Shown piece by piece: positions 34,180 to 45,029 of a stretch of DNA of 64,000 nucleotides (position 1 is the first letter of the stretch; each line of letters opens with the position of its first letter). The DNA is taken from positions 40,851,841 to 40,915,840 of the forward strand of contig JAJEKV010000002.1 of NCBI GenBank assembly GCA_021234155.1. Reading direction: 5' to 3'. The DNA comes from Isoetes taiwanensis (lineage: Eukaryota; Streptophyta; Lycopodiopsida; Isoetales; Isoetaceae). Both the position numbers and the translations under genes were made by a program. The notes below the pieces were generated by a model, which ran no database searches, was not told the origin of the DNA, and saw only the letters and a list, made by a program, of their open reading frames with translations.

Positions 34180-37100
34180 AGGCCTCCCTTCACGGCGGCG
34201 GAACTAGTGTCGTGGATTATGTCATAGTGGCTGCGCAGGATGTACACCTTGTCAGCCATTTTCATGTCGGCACGGACAGTCGGGACGAGGAGGCCGACTC
34301 AGATCACCTCCCACTCTATGTGAAGCTGGCCTGGCCAGCCGATACGGTCCCCTCATTAGCAGCACCTTGTCGACCTCGGTTGCGCTTGGATTATGAGCAG
34401 GCGGAGGGTTACGCTGACATGCTCACAGAAGCCCTCCCGACAGTTCTGCGGGCCCACACGCTGGAGCAGCAACCCGACCAGCTGGTTGAGCTCCTCAGAA
34501 CAGGGGCAGACAGGTGCTTTGGGAGACCTCCCCCACGCCAGAGATCAGAGGCCGCAACCTTTCCGCGTAACAAATGGTTTGATGCTGAGTGTAAGGAACG
34601 CAAACACGCACTCCGTCTCATTGTGGATCAGGACACGCGAGCTCAGGCCACCAGCCATTACCGCGCCTTCCTCAAGGAAACAAAGGCAAGGTACCTGGCA
34701 AGGCATCAAGGAGAAATGTTTGGCCTACTAGACGCCCACCCGAGAACTTTCTGGCGCAGGGTACTCTGCAGGCCAGCACAGCCTACGGGGAACATCACGG
34801 TGGTGCAATGGGAGCAGTACCTGCAACAGCTTTATGATCCCCCGAGAACACGGACAGATGTGCCCCCGCAACATGGCCCACCGCTGGTGATCACAGAAGA
34901 AGATGTCGAAGAGGGGCTGCAGCCAGGGAAAAAATTAAGGAACTGTTATATCCAAAGTGGTGAAATAGACTTGGCTAAAGTATGCCAAAAGTTGAGGTGA
35001 AAGCTTCTAAGGTTTAGCTAAACTTTTCAAATTTTGCCACCAGTACTTTCTTACATTTGGCTAAACTGTTATCTAAAAATTAGAAAATTTCTATCACTTG
35101 GTTATTTTGCACTAATTCAAGACCTAAATATAACCAACCATAATATAGATATAAATGTTATAGAATACATTGGCTAAAGTACGCCAAAATTTGACATAAA
35201 AGCTTCTACATTTTGGCTAAACTTTCAAATTTTTACCACTTATACTTTCTTGCGGTTAGCTAAAGTCAGATAAAACGGAGGTGGTGCGTGAAATAGATTT
35301 GGCTAATATTTTCTTTTTTTTTTGGCCCAAAAAGGCATATAGTTTAGCCGATTTGTTTCAAAAAAAGACCAAAATTTCGCCATTTGGCTAAGATTAGCCA
35401 CTATTTTTTTCCCTGGCTGCAGCGCCTGGCTAATGGGAAGGCAACAGATTTAGACGGCCTGCAAGCGGAGTTGCTCAAGTGGGCAGGACAGTCCATGGTG
35501 CCCGTCCTTGCTGCATTGTTCAACAGGGCACTGCAAGAGGGTTTTCCCCGGTCATGGACCACAAGCAGGGTTGTTCCAATCTATAAGGCAGGGGACCCAC
35601 ACTGTCGAGCAAATTACCGAACCATCATGGTCAGCTCAGTGTTTGCCAAGCTATGCGCGGGCATTCTCGAACAGCAGGTAACCAGATGGACAGAGGCAGG
35701 GGAAGTCAAGGCACTCACCCAGGCAGGCTTCCGACCCCGACATTCAACCATTGATCACCTCAGGGCCACAGTGGGGACGGCCCGAGGAACCGTCGGGAGG
35801 ACTGTCTTCTTTGTTTTGTGGACTTTGCAAAAGCTTTCGACCACGATACCGGGGAAAAGTTGTGGGCGGTTGCACCATCACGGGGCTCCCTATGGATCTG
35901 CGCGAGCGGTTAATCTGGACTTTACGAGGCGCACGCGCCGCATGCAACCGGACAATCATTTGCCGCCAGCATTGAAGTTAGGCAAGGTTGTCCTCTCTCA
36001 CCCACACTCTTTGGACTTTTACATTGACCGGTTGGAAGCCCGGCTTCTTGCGCCAATGGGGGGGGGGAGGGGGGGAAGACGGTATATAGCTCTTGCACCA
36101 GGTCACCCGAAGCGGCTCATATATCATGGATGATGTGGACCTCTTGGCCCATACACCGAGGGGGCATCACGAGGCACACCTAGATGCCCCGGACACATTC
36201 TCGCCAGGCGATGGACATGCGTGTCAACCCGGCCAAGACTAAGGTGGTCCTCATATCCTCCTCACGTCATCCAGCACCTCCGGTGCTCACTTATCAGGGG
36301 CAGATGGTAGAGGTCACACCCAGCTACAAGTACACGGAGGTGGAATTTCGTCCTCAATGTATTTGGATGCATCCATTAAGCTTGGTGACCATGAGGTTGG
36401 AAGGCGCCATGACGTAATGCAAAACAATAGTCACAGGCGGAGCCGTATGGATGGGGCCACCGGTCACATTTGTTCCGAACCCGGTGGAGCCGTTCTTATG
36501 TATGGGGTCGAGGTGTGGGGCCCAGTGGTGTCTTTGGCGACTTGGAACGACTTAGAGCAGTCGAGGAAGGCATTTTTACGCTTGAGCACTTGGGGTCAAG
36601 CCCTCAGTTCCATATCAGATCTTGTTGCAGGAGACAGGATTTATGCCCCTGCAGCATGCGGCCCTCGATAGACACATTGTTTATTTCCGGAAGGCGGCCA
36701 GCATGGGCGACACTCGGCTCCCGCACTTGGCTTACGCTGTGGCGATGAGCCCGCAACGACTCAGGGCTTGTTGGAAGGACAAGAGAGCCCAGTGGCTGGT
36801 GCGCTGGAATGTAGACGCACATAGGTGCATCCAGGTGCACACAGACGCCGGCCGGGATAGGCTGAGGGGGTACTTGGAGTCTTGTTTCCTGGGGAAGCTC
36901 TGGGACCACCATGCTCTGGAACAGGTAAAGCTGGCACACTACAAACAGCAAATAAACCCCACCCTGGTTCGAGGCCCACAGCTCTACCTGCATTCTCAGT
37001 TGCCCATGAAGAAGCGCAGGATCATCGCGTCCATTCGAACATGGGCCCACCATCTTCGGCTTGAGACGAGTCGGTGGGTTGGAGAGCCGCGCCAGGACAG

Positions 37101-37290
37101 GCTTTGTCAGTGTTGCCCGCTGGGGGTTGTTGAGGATGAAAGCCATGCCTTCCAGAGCTGTCCAGCCTATAGTCAGATTCGGGCTCGCTACGTTCTCTTG
37201 GTGCGACCTTGTCTGCCCCTGCACGAGCTACTCAGTACGCCGTCAGTTCGAAAGACAAATTGTAGTTTATATTGTACTTTAATATAGTTC
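34180..37290 (+). mobile_element. LINE 2, 5'-truncated, split by a hAT-type MITE
   Basis: It starts inside the endonuclease (GGGTSVVDYVIVAAQ, about 34194) and SDHLPLYVKL. The open frame 34212-35000 leads to the reverse transcriptase and is interrupted at 34924 by the MITE. The RT resumes at 35424 in the same frame: LANGKATDLDGLQAELLKWA, YRTIMVSSVFAKL, QAGFRPRHSTIDHL. It then decays through frameshifts near 35790-36200 (including a G run at 36060). The C-terminal zinc finger RLCQCCPLGVVEDESHAFQSCP lies at 37099-37164. It is the same clade as LINE 1 but GC-richer and diverged. No clear tail is seen. Confidence 0.88.
34924..35415. mobile_element. hAT-type MITE copy 1 (492 bp) in LINE 2
   Basis: Termini CAGGGAAAAAA and TTTTTTTCCCTG are inverted repeats, and the flanks are the exact 8-bp duplication GCTGCAGC (34916-34923 and 35416-35423). 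An 8-bp TSD with CAGGG ends is the hAT signature. The interior is noncoding and shows repeated (t)ttggctaaa words on both strands. Copy 2 at 58562 is nearly identical. Confidence 0.95.
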
Positions 37291-37456
37291 AGCCTTCTGA
37301 CATAGATTTCCTATAGTACCGAGTACATGCTATAAGCATGATTTACCAACATATATGCTTGAGTATCTAAATGGAATTGTTATAGCCACCTACTAAAACA
37401 CCTATCTTTAAGGAACTAAAACACCTATCTTTAAGGAAAATTAGATGCTTACTTTT

Positions 37457-38720
37457 CTTTGACCTTGTCTTCCCATGGTCAATTATATGCTTTTGAATCT
37501 CATCATCCACGTTTGGAAGCCAGTCAAATGTCTGGGGCAAAGCACTTCTTAACCTGGTGACAAAGATTGCTAGTCTTGCTGATGGGCTTGAAAATAGTTG
37601 ATTTGAATTAGGATCCACCAAACGAAGTAGGGTATGAGCAACCTGAATAGCAAAAGGTAAGCCAATCATGAACTACATGACTGTTCATTACCTAATCAAC
37701 ATTTGAAAGTACCTGAATTACAAGCCGATTGCACCACAATATTCTTTAATGTTTTGTGGAAAGCCAAGCATTTAACATTCTTTGAGCCCCTATAGTTAGG
37801 CCACGTGTTGCTGATACAAGGCCATCTAAAGATGCCATCCGGGACCGGATCTGAGCATTAACAGGACTTCATAAATCTTTCCATCATGCAGAGTGTCATC
37901 TAAAGTTCTAATTATATAACTAAGATTACTCTTATAAAGTAGACAAGACACGCAAAAACATGTATAGATGCAACTACTAGTTACCTCACTACAGACTCAA
38001 AGCTATTAAGAAGGCCCCTTAAAACTATTTTAAGAAGGCCCCTAACCTGGTGATCATTAGTACCACTAGCAATTGATACAACCACTATGTGCGACAAATC
38101 CCCAGCTATACGAGCTCTCAATCTTTGTGATAATCATTCAATGGCGTGATATCCTTTATGCCATGCTTTATTTGCTCTTGCAAAGAAGTGTCCCAAAGAT
38201 GGGCACAAAGCAATTGGTGTAGACCTACAGTAAGATGCAATGAGAAAGGGACAAATGAAGATGATTGCATATACACTAAAAGCTAATCCATAACTCCGAA
38301 GAAAAATGTTGCACGATTGAGACTTAAGTACATTTTCCAAAAAAATAGAAAAGACATTCTTTTTGCAATGATACATGGTAACCCATAGTAACGATATCCC
38401 TATAATCGACTATTCTCCTCAAAAAGATATTCTTTAGTAGTTATTATTGGTTGGTGGTCTTCTAAGCAGTGCTCCTTCTACCTCGTTACTAAATTTTTAA
38501 AAGGAAACCCACACATTTGCAACATGGAAGATGCTTGTTACAGAGACAAACCACTTACAAATGAGGACTTGATAAAGTTACAATCGTTTCCACGACTCCC
38601 TTCCTAAGCATTGGATGAACTGCTTCCCTAAGGGTAAATGAAGCATCCTGGTAAAAACTATCCTCGAGAGGGCCACCATAGTATGCTCTATCAGACTCTA
38701 TAGCAATCGATCGTACCTAA
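37457..38720 (-). pseudogene. Exon remnants of an unidentified host gene
   Basis: Minus-strand exons with good splice sites are: about 38717-38580 (AIESDRAYYGGPLEDSF, FTLREAVHPMLRKGVVETI, donor gtaagt); about 38222-38053 (TPIALCPSLGHFFARANKAW, an in-frame TGA, then LSQRLRARIAGDLSHIVVV); about 37853-37780 (IRSRMASLDGLVSATRGL); a frameshifted piece near 37770-37715; and 37650-37460 (VAHTLLRLVDPNSNQLFSSP, RLAIFVTRLRSALPQTFDWL). The text looks like a conserved helical eukaryotic protein, but I do not recognise the family. The stop and the frameshift mark decay. Confidence 0.6.
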
Positions 38721-39849
38721 GGTATACAACCATTACAGTAGTTATAAACTTATATCATGTCACGTCTGAAGTACAAAATATCTGCACATCCCCCTCAAGC
38801 TAAGACCCTCTGGGTTGCCCTTGGTCAACTGGTTTAGACCACGATGATTAAGAATAATAAAATTTGGTTGGATTTAATTCCTATCTTCAATGAACATCCT
38901 ATCAGTCATTGGTCCGTGATACTCATATTCCAGAGGGTAACAAAGGCGAGTGCACATTTGATTTAGCAGACCCAATATCAGAATGATCTGATTGGCAGCT
39001 GGAGGTATATGTAGTAAAATAAAATGCAGCTCTTGAGGTTAATGGTTATAACTCAATGATCCTTTATCTCAAATACAACTGTACTTTTCGAAAAGAAATT
39101 TACATCCATATAGCATCTATCCACTTCTTTATAGGTGGAGCGCCTTTAAAAAATTAACAGTTTTTTATTTCTGGCAAGGTCTTCGGTATATGTCATGCAT
39201 CTTCAAGATTAGAAGCTTCCAACATATAGGAAAGAAGGGGTTCAAAATTTCTTATTTCTTCGTAACCCCAAATAGTCCATCTGAAGTGTTGGCTCTTTGC
39301 TAATGATGGACCAAAAGTTACTTGAATAACCTACATACTAATGAGATAGATCGATCTTCTTGCTTTTACAAGATTGAGACGGAGTTTACGAAGCAACTAC
39401 TTGACACATAATGGATAATTGGATGAGAAAGTTATTAATGATGATGAGACCTGTTTATAGCTCCCCTTCCTGCTCGGAATGAAGAGCACATGAACACTTG
39501 ACAACTCCATCAAATGCTACTTAAAGTCGATTTTTTTCCAACCTTCATCATTCTAGAAAAGACAACACTTTCCTGGAATGGCATTGTGCTGCATGAGGAA
39601 CATGAATATAAGTGGGATACATGTAAGTCATGATACAGGAATTGGGAAGCGGCTTGAGCAATGCCGTAAGTGCTAGGATGGCTAAGATATTTTTAAAATT
39701 CCAAATTCCAAGATAGAAACTTCAGATTCACAGAGAACTTATTGTTCAGTTGTTGAAGAATGGAGACTGAATCTGGCTGCCGGTGAAGCTGAGAGCAAAA
39801 CCCTTGAACTGGACCAAAACTCGTCTTGTGAGCTCCAAGATCCACCATT
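38721..39849. other. No recognisable gene
   Basis: The 5' exons of the decayed gene may once have lain here. I see no supportable coding text. Confidence 0.45.
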
Positions 39850-40175
39850 CTTGCAATCTCGCCGAGCAAGGAGCACCGATTAGCCGGTTTCTAGATTGGC
39901 TGCCAAGCAACAGGGCAACTGATAGTTTAGAAACGCAATAAAGTTACCCTGGTTATGGGTCGTGCACGATCATCACCGTGGGTTATTCTACGGGATGGAA
40001 TCACCCACCGTTGGGATTGCGCCATATCAGCGTAACCAGGGTAACTTTACGATAGTTTACCGCCGACAATGGGGGCAACTGATAGTTTACCGCCGACAAT
40101 GGGTTTGGAGCAGTTATTGACATATTCTAGGCATATACTAGCCACAAACCGATAGGAGGGGCAGCCCAAAAATCG
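39850..40175 (+). repeat. Repeat family R copy, split by a small palindromic MITE
   Basis: It aligns with 19135-19385 (agccggtttctagattggct, gggtttggagcagtt, acatattctaggcatatact, ggcagcccaaaaat). It is interrupted at about 39941-40055 and contains a tandem duplication of actgatagtttaccgccgac, aatggg (about 40030-40105). It ends less than 30 bp before the first ATG of the SNM1 gene, so it probably supplies part of that gene's promoter or leader. Confidence 0.65.
39941..40055. mobile_element. About 115-bp MITE-like palindrome
   Basis: Ends ataaagttaccctggttatg and cgtaaccagggtaactttacg are inverted repeats of about 20 bp. The loop is GC-richer (cacgatcatcaccgtggg, ggaatcacccaccg). It interrupts the R repeat. 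Confidence 0.7.
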
Positions 40176-40201
40176 TGAATTTCAGATTGTGGGCGGGAAA
40201 T

Positions 40202-43200
40202 ATGAGCCTTGGGTCGCATAGTATTCCGACGATGCAGTCCGACAGAGACATGGATCTTGCACTTGCTTTGGCTATGGCAGAAGCCAGCGACCACGATGAC
40301 TTCCAAGGAACCCCTTCGAAGATAATCTTAAGCAAGCAGGACGCTGGGTTGCGAAAATGTCAAAGCTTGGGAAATAAAAAGCGCACACGCAAGGGCGTGG
40401 ATCACCGTAACATCCAGGGGAAGGAAAATGTAGATATTCATCGGAAGGAAAATCAGACTCAGAGGCATAACCGAGGGTCTTTGGACCTAAAAAATGAGGT
40501 CATCAGGTATCCATTAGCTTCTATAACATGTTTGAATGCGAATATAGGAAGGACTGATGAAATTGTGACTGTTACGTCGAAGAAGAAGAAGAAGGAGAGT
40601 GTAGATGAGAAAGATGGATTGAGGTGGGGGCACGGCAGTGAGCCAAATACAGGAAGCCAAGTCCAAAATGTGTGTACTCCATGTGAACAAGAGCTCCGAG
40701 GGATGGAAGGCAATGGGAATGATTCTCCTAATTTAGTTGCTGAGAACATGAACCAGACTCAAGAGTTACCAAGTTTGGGTAGTCAAATGAATGCTTTGAT
40801 AAGGATGTGCAGCGAGGCTGCACGAACCGATGTGAGTTTAGAAGGAGTGCCCTGCTCTTTTAGGGGCTTCCAAATTGAAGACGACCTTGAAGAAGTCACC
40901 AGTTTAATGACTCAGGCGGAAAACCCAGTAACTGAATCCAGGCAGAAATTGCTCTGCCCTTCTCAGTTGGAGACAATGTTTTCAGTTACCCCAGATAATG
41001 CTCAAGGGAAGTTTTCGTGTATTGTCCATAAGGAAATAATTATTTGTCCCATTTGTAACGTCAATATCACGGAGCTTTCTTCTGAAAGCAGACAGGCTCA
41101 TTCAAACAAGTGCTTGGATATGCTTGTCGAAGGACCAAAGATATTGGGTGAGGAGCCTAAGTATGTGGACGTATCTGTTGAAATGTCAAGGACATGCTAT
41201 GAGAATCCCTTAGGAGATGCAGAAAATTCTCCACAGGGAGATTCTATGAAAAAGGTATGATTTTCTAATTAAGATCAAACCAATACAGAAATCTAAGATT
41301 ATTCTTTTATGCTTCATTATGGCATGTACAAAGTTCAGTTCCACAATGTACACTAAAAAGTTTTTTTGACAGTTACCCTGTCAAGTTGACTCATGTGCAG
41401 GCCCACCGGCATTAGTTGATGTTGTCCCAGTCGTGGAATGGTTGGAGAAGTTAAAGTTATCAAGATATGCAGATCTTTTTGTTAAGAACGAGATAGATTG
41501 GGAGACATTACAATGGTTGACAGATGAGGTGACATAAATTTCAATCCATTCCATGTTCAAAACAAGAGTTCTGTATGATTTCTGTATGCTGTTGATTATT
41601 ATTTTCACGGTTTTCCCTTATCTGTCTCCTAGGACCTTTGCACATTAGGAATAAATGCGTTTGGACCCAGAAAGAAGATACTGTCTGCAATTCAACAACT
41701 AAATCATGCAAATAACGGCCATAGGGCAAGTGGAATAGATCTGGACTGCAATATCGAAATCAACACAGATCATGGACAGCAAGCATCATGTAGCAGAAAG
41801 TTGATTACAGATTTTTTCCAAATTCCTGGTGGTGTTGCAGTGAAGTCTCCTTTTCAACTCAACTCTAAAGTTTCAGGACACCAAAAGTTGACCCGTCCAA
41901 AACCCAATGCCTGCAGCTTTGGACTTGATATTTGTCCACAGTGGATGAAAATTCCAGGAACAAAATTTAGAGTGGTAATTTCTGCTTTCCCATTTGTATA
42001 CACCATTATAATGTTCTTAGGAACTGAATTGAGCTTTATCCTCTTACCTCTATGCTTAGTTCATGATGTTCTTAGGACATAAATATCGTTTTTCTCTTTA
42101 AGGATAGAAGTGGGGATTAATGAGGCATTGAAGGTTAACTCACAAAAGGATCGTGAAGTTTGTACCGCAAGGATGTTGACATTCCTTGCTCGTAATTCAG
42201 TGCAAAACTGAATGCTGGCTTAGACCTTCCATCCATTTGCTGCGCTCTCAGGTGCAATTGCTGCTTCTTGTTTACAGGAAGTAAACTCACTTCTTAAAAA
42301 TGCCTCCAAAGCACAAAAGGTACTGTTATATGGTTTTGAAATTGTAGTTTCGAATCATTATCTTCCTTCCTAAACTACATCCTGATGTTAAGAACGAGGT
42401 TTGGGGTTATCTCCACCTCCCTTAACATCCTCATGTAATATTATATTCTTTTTCATATCTTTTCCCATTCTTTCCAGAAATAATTTACTTTTACTCTCCA
42501 TGCATGATTGCTATGAAGAATGATTTTTTACAGAAGTTTCATGTGTGATGTATTACATATTTATATTGTACCTTCCAGGACGCATTCAAACACTTGACAA
42601 AAGATTGTCATCACTGGTTTCTGACGCACTTTCATACAGATCGTGAGTTTTTCTTTTAATTACTTCTTTGACAGCTTCTGATATGTTACCCAAGTAGCTA
42701 AGTTCAAAAGGCTTACCCTTCAGATTATCAAGGTCTTACAAAACATTTCAGACATGGCACGGTTTATTGCTCATTGGTGACAGCTCGTCTTGTCAATATG
42801 AGGATTGGCATTCCTTGGACTTACCTGAAAACGCTGCCAGTAAATGAGAAAGTTCAAATTGAGGGGGTCAATGTAACATTCATAGATGCAAACCATTGTC
42901 CAGGATCTATAATGATCCTTTTTGAACTTCCAAATGGTAAGGTGCGAGTCTATCTCCTGTTTATTATTGGCATGGATTCTTTCTATTGTAACTTGTTACT
43001 TTGTGTCATAATCTGCATGTGCCATGTTTTCCATACAGAATGTCCTTCATACAGGAGATTTTCGCTTTAATATAGACATTTTAAACGATCAGGCATTATT
43101 GGCATGCAGTATACACACGTTGATTCTAGACACTACTTACTGTGATCCTCAGGTTTGTCATTAAAATTGTCTTATTTTTATAATAACAGCTCATGTTCAC

Positions 43201-44196
43201 GAGCTTTGTGGCAGTATGACTTTCCAAAGCAGGAGGCAGTTATTCAGTTTGTCATTGATGCCATCCAGGCAGAGGCTTTTAATCCAACTACCCTGTTTCT
43301 CATTGGCACATATACCATAGGTATGGCTTGAACTGCCAGATTCATTATAAACAAAAGAGAAGGTCAACGAATTCAACAATAAGGCTCTTCTGTCCTGCTT
43401 TACCAGGGAAAGAACGGCTGTTTTTGGAGGTTGCCAAGGTTCTTCAGAAGAAGATTTATGTGGGAGCAGCAAAGTTGCGCACATTGTCATGCTTAGGACT
43501 TCCAGAAGAGGAGATGAGATGGATAACATCAAATGATATGGAAAGTCATATTCATGTTGTACCATTGTGGAGTGTTGCAAGTTTCAAGCGAATGGCTTCT
43601 ATCTCAAGACATTATCATGTGAGTACCATTATCTAGACTCTAATGTCTGGTTCTTTGGTACAACTTTTTGGTAGATTGAATTTCAAATAATTTGTGGACA
43701 GGGAAGGTTCAATTCCATTGTTAGCTTTTCTCCGACAGGCTGGAGCTTTGGCAGAGGCAAGAAAAGAACGAATGGCAAAAGATGGCAGCAAGGGACCATC
43801 ATTCGGTACCTAACAAGATATAGTTTTAGAATTCTTCTCAGCTAGTTCTTTCTAATCATCTATTTTTTGTTTGCATTGTAGATATGAAGTTCCATATAGT
43901 GAGCATTGCAGCTTTACAGAGTTGAAAGCATTTGTCAAATTCATTAATCCTGAGGTTATCATACCAAGTGTTAATAACAAGTCAGATCAGGCCACTGATA
44001 GCATGGTGGCATGCTTACTTGAAGGTGAGTAAATCCTGCATTTGCAGTTTAATTAACTTGTAATATTTTGAGAAGGATACTACCAATGTGGTTTAAGATG
44101 GCAACAAAGAGCGTTAAAAATGGATTGAGTTATGCAGACGAGTTTGGAGAGGGATCAAACGAGCCGCATTCATACAAGCAATTACTGCAAAGCTGA
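40202..44196 (+). CDS. DNA cross-link repair protein of the SNM1 family (UBZ4, SAM, metallo-beta-lactamase), 11 exons, 856 aa
   Basis: Exons: 40202-41254, 41373-41528, 41633-41974, 42579-42642, 42724-42941, 43039-43152, 43215-43320, 43407-43618, 43702-43805, 43882-44024, 44138-44196. All introns are GT..AG and phases agree. A disordered N-terminus precedes a UBZ4 finger (CPIC...HSNKC, from residue 282). Next are a SAM domain (about 365-430; [17 protein letters not shown]) and, from 518, the SNM1/beta-CASP nuclease domain with HFHTDH (534-539), [16 protein letters not shown] and [14 protein letters not shown]1 proteins are 5' exonucleases that process interstrand cross-links. The domain set matches the plant SAM-containing branch (compare Arabidopsis At2g45700). 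The first in-frame ATG is 40202; MQSDRDMD at 40232 is possible. No lesion. Confidence 0.93.
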
Positions 44197-44640
44197 GTGA
44201 ATAATGAACACCACCACGATCATATGGTGTCTAGAAATATTCTTGATCAAAATTGCAAATTCATATGCCTGTGTATACACATATGGCTGAATAAAAGAAA
44301 TACCTTTGCAGAATCTTGTGTTTGATTGAATGGACTTGTCTACTACCTTCCATTTTCTTACTATTGGCTTTTATAATGCTGGTCTTTCTGCTTTTTTCTC
44401 TAAAACATCATGGAAAGAGAACTCTGTTTTCTTTCATAATTATATTTATAATGACGAGAAAATCCCAAATTACTAAGCAAGCTTACATCCATCTCGAATG
44501 CCAAGAATCTACAAGATGCTTTTCGATGCTAAAAGCTAAATAAATCACTGTAAAGAATTGCATATTTTTTGTGGACATGAAACTCGAACTCTTCAACCTA
44601 AGGATATGCTATGAAGGAAATCCTGCATCCATTGAAAAAA
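44197..44640. other. SNM1 3' flank, no gene seen
   Basis: AT-rich. A minus-strand B-box-like word (gagttcgagtttc near 44582-44594) hints at a worn SINE head. Confidence 0.45.
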
Positions 44641-44780
44641 AAAGAATAGAATAGATTAGAATAGATTTGAATTTTTAATGTGCACGAAGATTAAAAGGCC
44701 ATGGGACTATACAATGGGCTACTACAACCATTATTGCTAGAAAATACGATGGGCTAGTACAACTATTATTGCTAGAAGGG
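44641..44780 (+). mobile_element. SINE tail module, second copy
   Basis: agaatagaatagattagaat, then ttttaatgtgcacgaagat and ggccatgggactatacaa resemble the tail of the SINE at 19.79-19.87 kb. A short tandem (gatgggctagtacaac, attattgctagaa) follows. Confidence 0.5.
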
Positions 44781-45029
44781 GGAAAGCACAATATTGGGGG
44801 GCAAAAATGCGCATGGCAAGCACCCCTTCAGCACCCCCCTAAAGAAGTTTTTTTTCCCTCCTTTTTTGTTTTCCCTCCCCCTTTTTTTTTCATTGCGTTC
44901 TTGCTTTACCCTAAAATCCTTTTTGGATATTTTTTAAGCGTGGAAGCTGGAGCTATGATTTCATGCTATGATTTGAGGCCAGAGCTATGAACTTTTGCTG
45001 CCAATGAATCACTGGTACTTTCTCATAAT

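Noticed and set aside
40175-40201. Longer start of the SNM1 protein
   Set aside because: The upstream codon is GTG; the first ATG in frame is 40202.
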